From assembly GCA_018456245.1 (NCBI GenBank), contig JAGYHQ010000001.1:1-64000 (forward strand): 64,000 bases of DNA, in the 5' to 3' direction. Position numbers and translations under genes: made by a program. Of the stretch, positions 1 through 9,640 are shown one piece after another. Each line of letters starts with the position of its first letter. The first letter of the stretch is position 1. The notes under the pieces were generated by a model. That model searched no databases, was not told where the DNA came from, and was given only the letters and a program-made list of their open reading frames with translations. The stretch is from Tenacibaculum sp. (GTDB taxonomy: Bacteria > Bacteroidota > Bacteroidia > Flavobacteriales > Flavobacteriaceae).

Positions 1-3000
1 GCCTTGTTGATTTCGCCTGAAACAAGCACATTTCTTCTGTTAATCGTTAATGTTGACGTTAAATCTAAATCCTCGTAATTTACTCCCGACAAATGTGCCG
101 TTACGGTGTGACTTCCAATTTGTATTTGTTCATTATTCGTGTAAGTTACAGTTACATCATCAGGAATATTTCCTTTGATTTTCAATGATTTTGGGTTTCC
201 GTCAAATTCAAAAGTTTCATCATCAAAGGTAATTCCTGTGATAGTGGCTTTGGTAATCTCAAACACTTTTCCTGTAACAAAATTGATTTGATAATTATTC
301 CCTGCGGATAAATCACCTTGCGTAATTGTATAATTTCCAACATCTTCACCCACATTACGAGTTAATTTTCCTATGAAATTATCGCCTCTTAATAACTTAG
401 GACTAACCGTGTAAGTGAGCGTCGGGTCAGTGTCTCCATACTCCTTACTTTGATTATAAGGTGTTACTGTTACCAACTTTTTCGTAATTATTCCAACTGT
501 TCCATTTACCGAAGTCGTTGTCAATTTATATTTACTCGCATCAGCACCTTTTAAGGTCAATCCGTTTACGGTTACCGTTTTGTTTGTGCCGACATTTTTA
601 GTATCATAAGTCGCTGTAATATTTACCAAATCTAACGAAACGACATCACTACCTTGAACGCCTGACACTATAAAATCATTTGCTGTAAGTGTTGCTGTAT
701 TATTTCCGTCATAAACTTTACTAATATTTTTTAAGGTAGCGGTTAGTGTTGTTTTAGTTGGAATTGGAGTTGTTTTTGCCTTTGTAATTTCTCCAATCAT
801 TCCACTTATCGAATTGCTTTGTAATTCATAATTATTCGCATCTGTTCCTTTTAAGGTTAGACCATTTACCGTTATCGTTTTACTCGTTCCAACATTTGCA
901 TTGTCGTAAGTTGCTGTTGCGTTGGCAAAATTTACTTCAACGGTATCGTTTCCTACTTTGCCTGTTAAATTAAAATTACCCGCCGTAACGGTTGCCGTAG
1001 TATTTCCGTCGTGAACTTTGGTAACTTTTCCCGTAAGTGTTGCTGTTATCAACTTTTTCGTAATTGTTCCAACCGTTTCGTTTACCGAAGTTGTTGTCAA
1101 TTTATATTTACTCGCATCAGCACCTTTTAAGGTCAATCCGTTTACGGTTACCGTTTTGTTTGTACCGACATTTTTAGTATCATAAGTCGCTGTAATATTC
1201 ACCAAATCTAACGAAACGACATCACTACCTTGAACGCCTGATATTGTAAAATCAGTTGATTTTAGCGTTGCTGTGTTGTTTCCGTCATAAACTTTACTAA
1301 TATTTTTCAACGTAATGGTTAGCGGTGTTTTTGGCTTTGCCGTAATTTCCCCAATCGTTCCATTTACCGAAGTGCTTTGTAATTCGTAATTATTTGCATC
1401 TGTTCCTTTTAAGGTTAAATCACTTACAAATATGGTCTTATTTACCCCAACATTTGCGTTGTCATAATTCCCTTTTGTCGGATTATTTAAAATCAATTCA
1501 TCAGAACCAATAACTCCATTTAATTGATAATTATTTTCCGTAAGTGTTGCGGTATTATTTCCGTCATAAACTTTTGAAACTTTACCGACCAAAGTTACAG
1601 AAACTGGTTTTTTAGTAATTTCTCCAATTTCCTTACTAATTGTAGTGTTTTTTAAGTTATAATTTCCTGCATCTCCCCCTCTTAATGATAAACCTGTTAC
1701 GGTTATCATTTTATTCGCTCCCACATTTTTAGTATCGTAAGTTCCAATATATAAATTACTTAACTCCACCTCATCAGATTCTATAAATCCATTTATTTTA
1801 GATGTAGAATCAATTGTATTTGTAGTGTTAATTGTGATTTTTACATTACTTGAAGAGAAATTATTTTCCCTCCCTTTCGTTCTAAAAAAGTACTCCCCTT
1901 TTTCAAGTCCTCTTATCGTTTCGCCAGTAGTTTCAACCCAAGTATTATCTTCTGCATTGACTAATCTGTATTCGGTATCTCTTGCGTATTTAACAATATT
2001 TATTCCGTTTTCATTCACTACTTTAACCCATTCTGGAACATTAAACGGTCTGTTTATGTATATTTCTTGCATTGCAGAATGGTTGTTTAATTCCTTATTT
2101 CTTACAAATATTTTAGCCTTTGTTGTAGGGGAATGGTAATATATTTTCTCAACTGGATAAACTTTTTCAATTTCATTTTTTGCTGTTACCCAAACTCCTT
2201 TTCCTAAATTATATTGAGTTTTGTTAGGAATTAACCCCGTCAAAATACCATAATTTGCTCCCTTTCCGAAAAATTTTACATTAGGTTTCTCTACAAATGT
2301 TTCATCTGGAAGATTATAAGTTTTTGTTCCATTATTGAATGAATATCCCTCTTTTTTTATAGTAAATGTTATGTCTTTGTGATTACTTGCCTCAAAAACA
2401 AATTCATAGTTAGTGTTGTTTTCATTTTTGAAGGAAGACTCCACGATACTCGCCTCTTCCGAAAAGAAATTAGATGAAACAAGTTCTACTGGTTTGTTTA
2501 AAGTAACAGTTATCTTTAATTCTTTACCTCCTAAATCTGAATAATTTACGGTTACTTCTTCTGTATTAACATTAGAATTACCACTATATTCTACGGTATA
2601 TTCAAAAATGGTTGCTTGTAATTCGGCACTAGACTGTAAAGGTCTGTACTCTATAAACTTAACCCCTTCGTATTGGTTTAGTTTCTCGCCAATTTCATAT
2701 TGTAAATCAGTTTTATCCCAAGGTATATTGATGATAATTTTATTCTTACCTTTTTTTAAGTTTTTAACTTTTTTACTTATTTGTTCATCAACCGACTCGC
2801 CTTTGTAATCGTTATCAATAGAAATCGTATGACCGCTACCATAACCGAGTAATTTTTTACCTAAATTTTCCCCGTCATCTGTCATTTGTCGTGATTGGTT
2901 AAAAAATTCACGAGAGGCAAACAAATATCTATAATCCTTTGCTCGTCCCCTTGGGTCGCCCCAAGTAGCATCAACATAGTACCATTCGCCATCTATTAAT

Positions 3001-5957
3001 ACTCTATTCCAAGCGTGACGAGAGGCAGTTGTTTCTCCTTGAACGCCCTTTTTAACAAATCCCTCTTGATATTCCGAAACAATACCAGACCTTTCCATTA
3101 ATAACTGAAATCCCGTAGCATATCCCTCACAAACAGCCCCTTTTTTGATAAATGTATTATAATAAGTTGCATCTCCATAGTATAAATCATCATAAGTAAC
3201 ATTATCAACCAAGTAGTTAAACGCATAAACCACCTTGTCTTTATCACTTAAATTTTTCATCTTTTCCAAGATTTCCTGAATCTTTTCTTCTACTTGTCTT
3301 TCCCTTTTTTGATGCTCTTCGGACTTTATGTCCACCTCAATTAAATGAGCATATTTATTTTTGTAAATCGCTACTACCCACGCATATACAGTAACCTCTT
3401 TTTTCACTCTTTTTCTGGCAGTTATGGTACTTTGTTCTTCATTGATAATAAGATGACTTGCTACTTGATAAGGAACACCTCCAATGATTTTTGCAGGTGT
3501 ATTTTCCCTACTTTCTTCTGCTGAAAAGAATTTGTCAAATGGCATTGTAACTAAAACACACCATTGTACATCTTTTTCAACTTTATTACCATTATCATCA
3601 ATTAATTTAATTTCTACTGTTTCTCCATCTCCAATTGTTATTTTATCAGGCTCAACATAAAAATTACGATAAGGTTTTATTTTACTTCTATCATTTTCTC
3701 TGATGTATTTCATTAAATTTTTATGCCATTGCTCTTTGTTAAAAGAAATTTCTTCTTCCTCCTCTTCTTCTGAATTTGAAGAAGTGCCTTGCTCTGAACT
3801 AAAAGTATAATTTTCTTTTGTTAGTTTTGCTGTGGTAGTTCCGTCGTAAATTTTACTAACTTTCCCTATAAGATTTACGGTTACTGATTTTTTCGTAATC
3901 GTTCCAACTGTTCCATTTACAGAGTTGCTTTGTAATTGATATTTTGAAACATCTGCTCCTTTTAATGCTAAATTTGTTACGGTTACCGTTTTATTTGTTC
4001 CGACATTTTTATTGTCATAAGTCGCTGTGATATTTGCCAAATCCAACGAAACAACATCACTTCCTTGAACGCCTGATATAGTAAAATCATTTGCCGTAAG
4101 CGTTGCCGTAGTGTTTCCGTCATAAACTTTACTAATATTTTTTAGCATAACGGTTAAAGGTAATTTTGCGATAGGTTTCTTGTTTTTTACCTTTATTTTT
4201 TGAACAAACGACACTTTTTCAGCACATTTATTGGTCGCTGTCCAAATTCTGTTTACGATATATTTAATTTTATCATCGTTTATATCAATTCGTTCTTCGC
4301 TATATTTAATATTTGCAGAACCATCTGAACATTTTGTAATAGCCTTAATTCCCTTTGGAACATCAGGAATGACCTCACCCTCGTAAATTTCAATATTAGG
4401 ATTTGGAGTATTCTTAAAGGTTATACCAAATTCTCGTTCTACTACCTCAAATCCTCCTGTAAATTGATAACGGCTATTCGTAGGTTTTAATGCGGTTAAG
4501 GCGTAAGCAACATGGTCAATAACCTCAATTTTTATAACTCCTGCTCGTACTTTTTGTATGTTATTTTTATACGGAATTTTTCCAATTTCAATATCTGGTA
4601 AAATTACTTCGCATTCGCCGTCATTTTCGGTAGATTCTTTTAAAACATACTTAAAAGTTTCCCCAAAATCATCAGAAAGTAAAATACGAACTTTCGTATT
4701 TGCAAAGATGTTTTTATCAACATTCCACCTTAAATTTATATGTCCTCTTTTTGAATAATAAGGCTTTAAAGCATTTACTGTAAAAGGCGTTCCCTCTACG
4801 ACTTTCACTTGCGTTTTATAACTATCATAACGAACAGCATAATTTTCTTTATAAGCATTTTTTCCGTCATTTACGGCTAATAAAAAGTTGTAAATATCTC
4901 CCGATTTTGCATCAAAAGGAGTTTCTACATACCCCGAACTATCATAATTTTCTTGGAATGTAATAGTACTGTTTTCAGATAGAGGTCTTGCCTTAAACTT
5001 TGCTTTCCTTTTATCTATTTGATGACTTGCATATAATAAATCGCTACTTTCTTTATCCGTTGCCTCTAACTGAAACTGAAAAAATGTATTTTTAGGAATG
5101 GTATAAGATTTTTTCAATTTTTCCTTATTAAATCGTGGAGCAGAATTTTCGGTAACTATTCCCACAGGAAAATTATTTCGTTCGCCTAATGATGGAGAAG
5201 TATTTTCACCTAAATACTTTCGTTCTGCATCCGTATAATATGGATATAAAACCTTTTTACGCATATCCTGAATATTCATAAGAGAAAAAAACATTTTAGG
5301 AGAAGCACCATATCCCATTAAAGATTGCCCAAGTTTAGGTTCTATTTTAAGAGAGTTTAGGGCATCTTGGCTGGCTGTATGTGCAGATCCTAAGAGATGC
5401 CCTAGTTCGTGAGCAATGGTTTCTATGTTTTGTGTGACTGAGAAACTATCCCCTTTGTGTTTGTTGTAATATCCATAGCCAACACCCTTAGCAAGTCCTG
5501 CTGCAATCTTTGGAATTTTGTCCAATTCTTCTAAAAACAGACCAATATCATAGCTCTCAGAACCAATCATTTTATTTATCTCTTCCGTAGATTTTCCCAT
5601 TGAATAAGTAATACCCCAGCCACCGAATATTTCATCTCTAACTGCTTTGTCTTTTTGTATCAATCTTTCATCATCAATAATTTTGAATTTTACACCAACT
5701 TCTCGCATATAGAGTTCGTTCAGTTGCTTTTCAGTAGCCTTCCAAAATTCTTTTACCTTATTGACATCAGAATTCATATATTTAGTAAAATATTGATAGC
5801 CTACTGGTAATGCCAATCGCCAGACTCTTAACACATTATCATCATAAATTTCAGAATTGGTGTTTACCTCTCTTGAAATGGTAATATTAGATTGTTTCTG
5901 CGCATTTACAACTTGAAATGCTAAAACAAAAATCAAAATTATTTTAATAAGTTTCAT
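1..5957 (-). CDS. Giant secreted metzincin protease / transglutaminase / YDG-MBG repeat protein, 3' end outside window
   Basis: The track misses this gene because it runs off the left edge; about 1985 codons are open in one frame. I chose the ATG at 5957 because it begins a signal peptide (MKLIKIILIFVLAF...VNAQ). A metzincin zinc site HELGHLLGSAH (about residues 183-193) is followed by a Met-turn SLMGYG (Met 214), so the N-terminal domain is a reprolysin-like metallopeptidase. A domain with CEGYA (Cys 943), RHAWN (His 981) and VDATWGDP (Asp 996) is a transglutaminase-like cysteine domain. Around it are YDG repeats (KVYDGN...ATLTANDF, then YDTKNVGTNKTV), and at the visible C-terminal end an MBG_2-like and an MBG_3-like repeat. 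It is probably an exported, cell-surface or released enzyme/adhesin. A type IX sorting domain would lie outside the window, so the secretion route is inference. Substrate unknown. Confidence 0.85.
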   Translation of the reverse strand, partial: MKLIKIILIFVLAFQVVNAQKQSNITISREVNTNSEIYDDNVLRVWRLALPVGYQYFTKYMNSDVNKVKEFWKATEKQLNELYMREVGVKFKIIDDERLIQKDKAVRDEIFGGWGITYSMGKSTEEINKMIGSESYDIGLFLEELDKIPKIAAGLAKGVGYGYYNKHKGDSFSVTQNIETIAHELGHLLGSAHTASQDALNSLKIEPKLGQSLMGYGASPKMFFSLMNIQDMRKKVLYPYYTDAERKYLGENTSPSLGERNNFPVGIVTENSAPRFNKEKLKKSYTIPKNTFFQFQLEATDKESSDLLYASHQIDKRKAKFKARPLSENSTITFQENYDSSGYVETPFDAKSGDIYNFLLAVNDGKNAYKENYAVRYDSYKTQVKVVEGTPFTVNALKPYYSKRGHINLRWNVDKNIFANTKVRILLSDDFGETFKYVLKESTENDGECEVILPDIEIGKIPYKNNIQKVRAGVIKIEVIDHVAYALTALKPTNSRYQFTGGFEVVEREFGITFKNTPNPNIEIYEGEVIPDVPKGIKAITKCSDGSANIKYSEERIDINDDKIKYIVNRIWTATNKCAEKVSFVQKIKVKNKKPIAKLPLTVMLKNISKVYDGNTTATLTANDFTISGVQGSDVVSLDLANITATYDNKNVGTNKTVTVTNLALKGADVSKYQLQSNSVNGTVGTITKKSVTVNLIGKVSKIYDGTTTAKLTKENYTFSSEQGTSSNSEEEEEEEISFNKEQWHKNLMKYIRENDRSKIKPYRNFYVEPDKITIGDGETVEIKLIDDNGNKVEKDVQWCVLVTMPFDKFFSAEESRENTPAKIIGGVPYQVASHLIINEEQSTITARKRVKKEVTVYAWVVAIYKNKYAHLIEVDIKSEEHQKRERQVEEKIQEILEKMKNLSDKDKVVYAFNYLVDNVTYDDLYYGDATYYNTFIKKGAVCEGYATGFQLLMERSGIVSEYQEGFVKKGVQGETTASRHAWNRVLIDGEWYYVDATWGDPRGRAKDYRYLFASREFFNQSRQMTDDGENLGKKLLGYGSGHTISIDNDYKGESVDEQISKKVKNLKKGKNKIIINIPWDKTDLQYEIGEKLNQYEGVKFIEYRPLQSSAELQATIFEYTVEYSGNSNVNTEEVTVNYSDLGGKELKITVTLNKPVELVSSNFFSEEASIVESSFKNENNTNYEFVFEASNHKDITFTIKKEGYSFNNGTKTYNLPDETFVEKPNVKFFGKGANYGILTGLIPNKTQYNLGKGVWVTAKNEIEKVYPVEKIYYHSPTTKAKIFVRNKELNNHSAMQEIYINRPFNVPEWVKVVNENGINIVKYARDTEYRLVNAEDNTWVETTGETIRGLEKGEYFFRTKGRENNFSSSNVKITINTTNTIDSTSKINGFIESDEVELSNLYIGTYDTKNVGANKMITVTGLSLRGGDAGNYNLKNTTISKEIGEITKKPVSVTLVGKVSKVYDGNNTATLTENNYQLNGVIGSDELILNNPTKGNYDNANVGVNKTIFVSDLTLKGTDANNYELQSTSVNGTIGEITAKPKTPLTITLKNISKVYDGNNTATLKSTDFTISGVQGSDVVSLDLVNITATYDTKNVGTNKTVTVNGLTLKGADASKYKLTTTSVNETVGTITKKLITATLTGKVTKVHDGNTTATVTAGNFNLTGKVGNDTVEVNFANATATYDNANVGTSKTITVNGLTLKGTDANNYELQSNSISGMIGEITKAKTTPIPTKTTLTATLKNISKVYDGNNTATLTANDFIVSGVQGSDVVSLDLVNITATYDTKNVGTNKTVTVNGLTLKGADASKYKLTTTSVNGTVGIITKKLVTVTPYNQSKEYGDTDPTLTYTVSPKLLRGDNFIGKLTRNVGEDVGNYTITQGDLSAGNNYQINFVTGKVFEITKATITGITFDDETFEFDGNPKSLKIKGNIPDDVTVTYTNNEQIQIGSHTVTAHLSGVNYEDLDLTSTLTINRRNVLVSGEINK
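475..1300 (-). repeat. Higher-order tandem duplication of YDG repeat units inside the giant gene
   Basis: The stretch from about 475 to 724 recurs at about 1051 to 1300 with roughly 90% identity by eye, offset by 576 nt (192 codons). The unit at about 786-1020 likewise resembles the one beginning near 1342. The pattern is an alternating pair of YDG domains copied as a block, which keeps the reading frame and could expand or contract by recombination. Confidence 0.7.
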
Positions 5958-6040
5958 ACATCTTAATTTTACAAATCCTAATTAAAAAATATTAGTACCT
6001 ATAAAGCTAGGATATACTTTTTTAGATACCTACCACATCG

Positions 6041-6048
6041 CAAAACTA
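6041..6048 (-). promoter_or_regulatory. Putative -7 box for the giant surface protein gene
   Basis: On the minus strand the sequence reads TAGTTTTG, a full match to the Bacteroidetes TAnnTTTG box, about 85 nt upstream of the ATG. No convincing TTTG -33 element is at the usual spacing, so this is a tentative call. Confidence 0.35.
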
Positions 6049-6121
6049 CATCTTTTTCTTTATTTTTACCCTCCCTTAATTTTTTCGCAAAAACATAATA
6101 ATCAATACATTAAAATCATTT

Positions 6122-7159
6122 TTAAATAAGAAAACTCCATTGTTTATTCATATTATATTGTAATTTTCCTCTATTCACTTCTAACGGACTATCAAAATTA
6201 TTTGTAAACAACATTCCTGTTCCTAAACCTTGTATTTTATCAGTTTTTAATGAACTAACCCATTGTGCAATAGCATTTAACCCAACATTACTTTCTAATG
6301 CTGATGTTACCCACCACCCTACTTTATTTTTTTCAGCTATTGAAATCCATTGTTCGCAACCTAAAAAACCACCAACTAAACTCGGTTTTAGAATGATGTA
6401 TTGCGGTTTTATATATTCAATTAATTTCGTTTTTTCTCCTAATGATAAAATTCCTATTAATTCCTCATCTAATGCTATTGGTAATGGAGTATTTTTACAC
6501 AAATAAGCCATTTCTTTTAATTGACCTTGCTTAATTGGTTGTTCAATAGAATGAATACTTAACTTTGATAATTCTTCCATTTTAATTAATGCCTCTGACG
6601 GACTAAAAGCTCCATTTGCATCAACCCTAAGTTCTATATCTTTTGATGAGAATTCTTTTCTGATTGATTTTAACAATTTTAATTCAGTATTAAAATCTAT
6701 TGCCCCAATTTTCATTTTTATACATGAAAATCCATTTTTTATTTTCTCTTTTATTTGGTTTTTCATAAAAGTTTTATCCCCCATCCAAACTAATCCATTT
6801 ATTGGAATTGATGATAAACCTTTACTAAAAGAAGTATTAAATAATGTAAATTTATTATTTGATTTTAATGATAAAAAAGCTTGTTCTAACCCAAATTGTA
6901 TTGACGGATATTCCTTACATTCACTTAACAAATTACTTAAACCTAAGTTTATATTATTGCATACCCATTTTAACTTTTCTTCATAGTTTTCATTATCATC
7001 ATAACTCAACCCCCTGAATACTGCACATTCTCCTATTCCTGTTTTTTTTTCGTCAGAAATTATTATAAACCAAGTTTCCTTTGTTTTTAAAACACCTCTG
7101 CTTGTTCCGCTTGGCTGTTTAAAATTTAGAATGTATTTTTTGTATGTTGCTTTTAGCAT
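6122..7159 (-). CDS. menC: o-Succinylbenzoate synthase (MenC)
   Basis: This enolase-superfamily enzyme dehydrates SHCHC to o-succinylbenzoate in menaquinone biosynthesis in the cytoplasm. The 345-residue length is normal. Visible motifs follow the family order: KMKIG (catalytic Lys), RVDANGAFSP and SIEQP (metal ligands), ALDEE, and ILKPSLVGGF (second catalytic Lys), with a C-terminal TSALESNVGL segment. The start is 7 bases from the menA stop and on the same strand, so it is the last gene of a CPBP-menA-menC transcription unit. The flavobacterial partner menE is not in the window. Confidence 0.93.
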   Translation of the reverse strand: MLKATYKKYILNFKQPSGTSRGVLKTKETWFIIISDEKKTGIGECAVFRGLSYDDNENYEEKLKWVCNNINLGLSNLLSECKEYPSIQFGLEQAFLSLKSNNKFTLFNTSFSKGLSSIPINGLVWMGDKTFMKNQIKEKIKNGFSCIKMKIGAIDFNTELKLLKSIRKEFSSKDIELRVDANGAFSPSEALIKMEELSKLSIHSIEQPIKQGQLKEMAYLCKNTPLPIALDEELIGILSLGEKTKLIEYIKPQYIILKPSLVGGFLGCEQWISIAEKNKVGWWVTSALESNVGLNAIAQWVSSLKTDKIQGLGTGMLFTNNFDSPLEVNRGKLQYNMNKQWSFLI

Positions 7160-7166
7160 AATAAAG

Positions 7167-8054
7167 TTATAAAATTTGTCCTACCCCAAATAAAATAGAA
7201 AATAAAAAAGTGCTTAATCCTACTTTTTTTAATTCTCCGTCAAACAAAACTTCTTCTTTATTTTTTTTTACAAAAATAAGATGCTTTATTAAGGGAATAT
7301 AAGCAATAACAAATATAAATTGTTTTATATTTTCATAATGAAAAACAGAATATAACACCGCAAATAACAATGAAAAAATTATTAAAAAATAATGATATTT
7401 TTTTGCTGATTTCATTCCTATTTTAACAACTAATGTGTTTTTATTTGCTTTTTTATCATTAATTCTATCTCTCATATTATTTAAATTAAGAACAGAAGTT
7501 GATAATAATCCCACAGAAAAAGCAGGTAAAAAAACTGAAAAATCAACCTGTTTAGTGAATAAAAAATATGAACCTACAACGGCTACTAATCCAAAAAACA
7601 CAAAAACGAATATATCTCCAAATCCGCTATAACCATAAGCCGATTTCCCAACAGTATATTTAATTGCTGAAATTATTGATATAACACTCATTACAAAAAA
7701 CACTAACGAATATAAAAAATTATCTTTCCCAAAGGCAACATATATTAAAATCAATGAAATTAAAACTGAAATAATTGAAGTAATTATAATTACCTTTTTC
7801 ATTTGGTTTGGTGAAATATCACCTGATGCAACTAATCTTTTTTCTCCTTGCCTATTATTATCAGTCCCTTTTACTCCATCACCATAATCATTAGCATAGT
7901 TTGATAATATTTGGAAACTTATAGCCGTAAAAATTGCTAACCAAAAAATATAAGTTTCGTAAAATTGATGATTTGCTAAAGCACTTCCTACAATAATTCC
8001 TGAAACTGATAATGGTAAAGTTCTTAACCTTGCTGATTTTATATATTTCTCCAA
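7167..8054 (-). CDS. menA: 1,4-Dihydroxy-2-naphthoate polyprenyltransferase (MenA)
   Basis: An integral membrane UbiA-family prenyltransferase of 295 residues that attaches the isoprenoid chain to 1,4-dihydroxy-2-naphthoate in menaquinone synthesis. The first prenyl-diphosphate/Mg site is NDYGDGVKGTDNNRQGEKR and the second is NNMRDRINDKKANKNT; eight or nine hydrophobic helices are evident. The start overlaps the end of the upstream CPBP gene by 16 nt, which suggests translational coupling, and menC follows closely. Family assignment is secure; the isoprene chain length cannot be read from sequence. Confidence 0.93.
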   Translation of the reverse strand: MEKYIKSARLRTLPLSVSGIIVGSALANHQFYETYIFWLAIFTAISFQILSNYANDYGDGVKGTDNNRQGEKRLVASGDISPNQMKKVIIITSIISVLISLILIYVAFGKDNFLYSLVFFVMSVISIISAIKYTVGKSAYGYSGFGDIFVFVFFGLVAVVGSYFLFTKQVDFSVFLPAFSVGLLSTSVLNLNNMRDRINDKKANKNTLVVKIGMKSAKKYHYFLIIFSLLFAVLYSVFHYENIKQFIFVIAYIPLIKHLIFVKKNKEEVLFDGELKKVGLSTFLFSILFGVGQIL

Positions 8055-8815
8055 ATTGTTCTTCTATTTATTTCCAAACTTAAACCTTTTTTCTTCTTGT
8101 AAACTATTGTAAAATATACTACAATTATTATTGTTATGAATCTAAATAAATTTGCATAAGTTCCTCCTAATGCATTATCAGAAACAGCAAAAATTATCCA
8201 AAATAAATTCATAAAAAGATGAAGAAAAATACTAACCCATAAATTATAACTCCATTCACAGAAAACCCAAGCAAATAAAATACCACCAGCAAATGTTGTC
8301 ATAAATATTCCTATTAACTCAACTAATTCTTGGCTTTGATATAAATGCCCCATTGCAAAAATAACTGTACCTATTATAATGGAAGGAATAAATCCTATTT
8401 TTGTTTTTCTAAAAATTAAACCAAATAAGAAACCTCTAAAATATAATTCTTCAAAGAAACCTGCCGATATAGCCCCTATTAAAATATTATTAAAAGTTAT
8501 TTTTGAATTTAAATTAAAAAATATTGAAAAACCAACAAGCATAGGCATTGTAAAAATTAAGGATATTATTACCCCCTTTAAAATACTTTTATTAAGCCCT
8601 AAATTAAGTAATATATTTTTAGGTTTTCCTATTAAAATAGTTCCTAAAAATATAGGAATTCCAACAATCAAATATGTTAATATATGGCTTATACCTATAA
8701 ACTCAATTTTTTCATCTAAAAACTTTCTTATTTCTTTAAAGTAAAAATCATCAAACAAATAATGCATTATAAAAGATATAAAAACTATTAATAATATTTT
8801 TAAAGTTTTACTCAT
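8039..8815 (-). CDS. CPBP family intramembrane glutamic endopeptidase
   Basis: A 258-residue polytopic membrane protein with the three CPBP (Abi, Rce1-like) motifs: EELYFRGFLFG, then MGHLYQ, then FLHLFMN. These carry the catalytic Glu pair and His residues typical of the family. It is first in a unit with menA and menC and overlaps menA by 16 nt. CPBP genes are commonly found among men genes of Flavobacteriia, but the substrate is unknown and a link to quinone synthesis is only contextual. The MSKTLKILL start gives a hydrophobic N-terminal helix. Confidence 0.85.
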   Translation of the reverse strand: MSKTLKILLIVFISFIMHYLFDDFYFKEIRKFLDEKIEFIGISHILTYLIVGIPIFLGTILIGKPKNILLNLGLNKSILKGVIISLIFTMPMLVGFSIFFNLNSKITFNNILIGAISAGFFEELYFRGFLFGLIFRKTKIGFIPSIIIGTVIFAMGHLYQSQELVELIGIFMTTFAGGILFAWVFCEWSYNLWVSIFLHLFMNLFWIIFAVSDNALGGTYANLFRFITIIIVVYFTIVYKKKKGLSLEINRRTIWRNI

Positions 8816-8854
8816 TTCATTTCTTTAAATTATTTCAAAAAACAATCTTTAAAA

Positions 8855-9634
8855 CTACAAATTATTAACCTCAACAATAAGTTCAACAATATCTTTTACC
8901 TGTACTTTATTTTCTTTTTCTTTAAATTTAATTCCGTCAGTAATCATTGTATTACAGTATGGGCAACCCGTTGCTATAATATCAGGATTTGTTTGTAAAG
9001 CATCTTCTGTTCGTAAAACATTAATTTCTTTGGTTCCTTTTTCCGATTCTTTAAACATTTGAGCACCTCCTGCACCACAACATAAAGCCCTTGATTTTGT
9101 TCGTTTCATCTCAGTTACTTTAACTCCTAACCTACGGATTAAATCTCTCGGACTTTCATAATCATCATTAGCACGACCTAAATAACAAGGGTCGTGAAAA
9201 GTCAATCGCTTTCCTTTTAAAACCTCATCATTAATTTTTAATCGCCCATCATCAATAAGTTTTTTTATATATTGGGTATGATGATAAACCATATAATTTC
9301 CTCCTAATTCAGGGTATTCATTTTTTAAAGTATTGAATGAATGTGGGTCGCAAGTTACAATGGTTTTTATTTCATAAGCATTTAAAACTTCAATATTCAT
9401 CATTGCTTGCATTTGAAATAAAAATTCATTTCCTGCTCTTTTAGCCACATCTCCTGTTGATGTTTCTTCTGTTCCTAAAACTGCAAAATTTACCTTTGCA
9501 AAATTTAAAACTTTAACAAAAGCACGAGTAATTTTTTTGGCTCTATCATCATAACTACCAGCCGAACCTACCCAGAATAATATTTCTGGTTGCTTCCCCT
9601 CTGCCATCATATCTGCCATTGTTTTTACTTCCAT
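8855..9634 (-). CDS. CCG-domain (Fe-S) oxidoreductase subunit, LutA/HdrB-like
   Basis: A 259-residue soluble protein with a clear C-terminal CCG domain: HDPCYLGR, LCCGAGGAQMF and GCPYCNTM, the ligands for a [4Fe-4S]-type cluster in heterodisulfide-reductase-like and lactate-utilisation proteins. The N-terminal half keeps the CCG fold signature (WVGSAGSYDDRAKKIT, DPHSFNTLKNEYP, HHTQ), but several positions usually cysteine are serine or aspartate. It lies 6 nt after a membrane ferredoxin-type subunit, forming a two-gene electron-transfer unit. Electron donor and acceptor are unknown. Confidence 0.82.
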   Translation of the reverse strand: MEVKTMADMMAEGKQPEILFWVGSAGSYDDRAKKITRAFVKVLNFAKVNFAVLGTEETSTGDVAKRAGNEFLFQMQAMMNIEVLNAYEIKTIVTCDPHSFNTLKNEYPELGGNYMVYHHTQYIKKLIDDGRLKINDEVLKGKRLTFHDPCYLGRANDDYESPRDLIRRLGVKVTEMKRTKSRALCCGAGGAQMFKESEKGTKEINVLRTEDALQTNPDIIATGCPYCNTMITDGIKFKEKENKVQVKDIVELIVEVNNL

Positions 9635-9640
9635 AACAAT

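Noticed and set aside
1825-4758. Plus-strand ORFs of 66-104 residues over the left 6 kb
   Set aside because: They are antisense shadows of the giant minus-strand gene, whose frame is confirmed by the HELGH and transglutaminase motifs.
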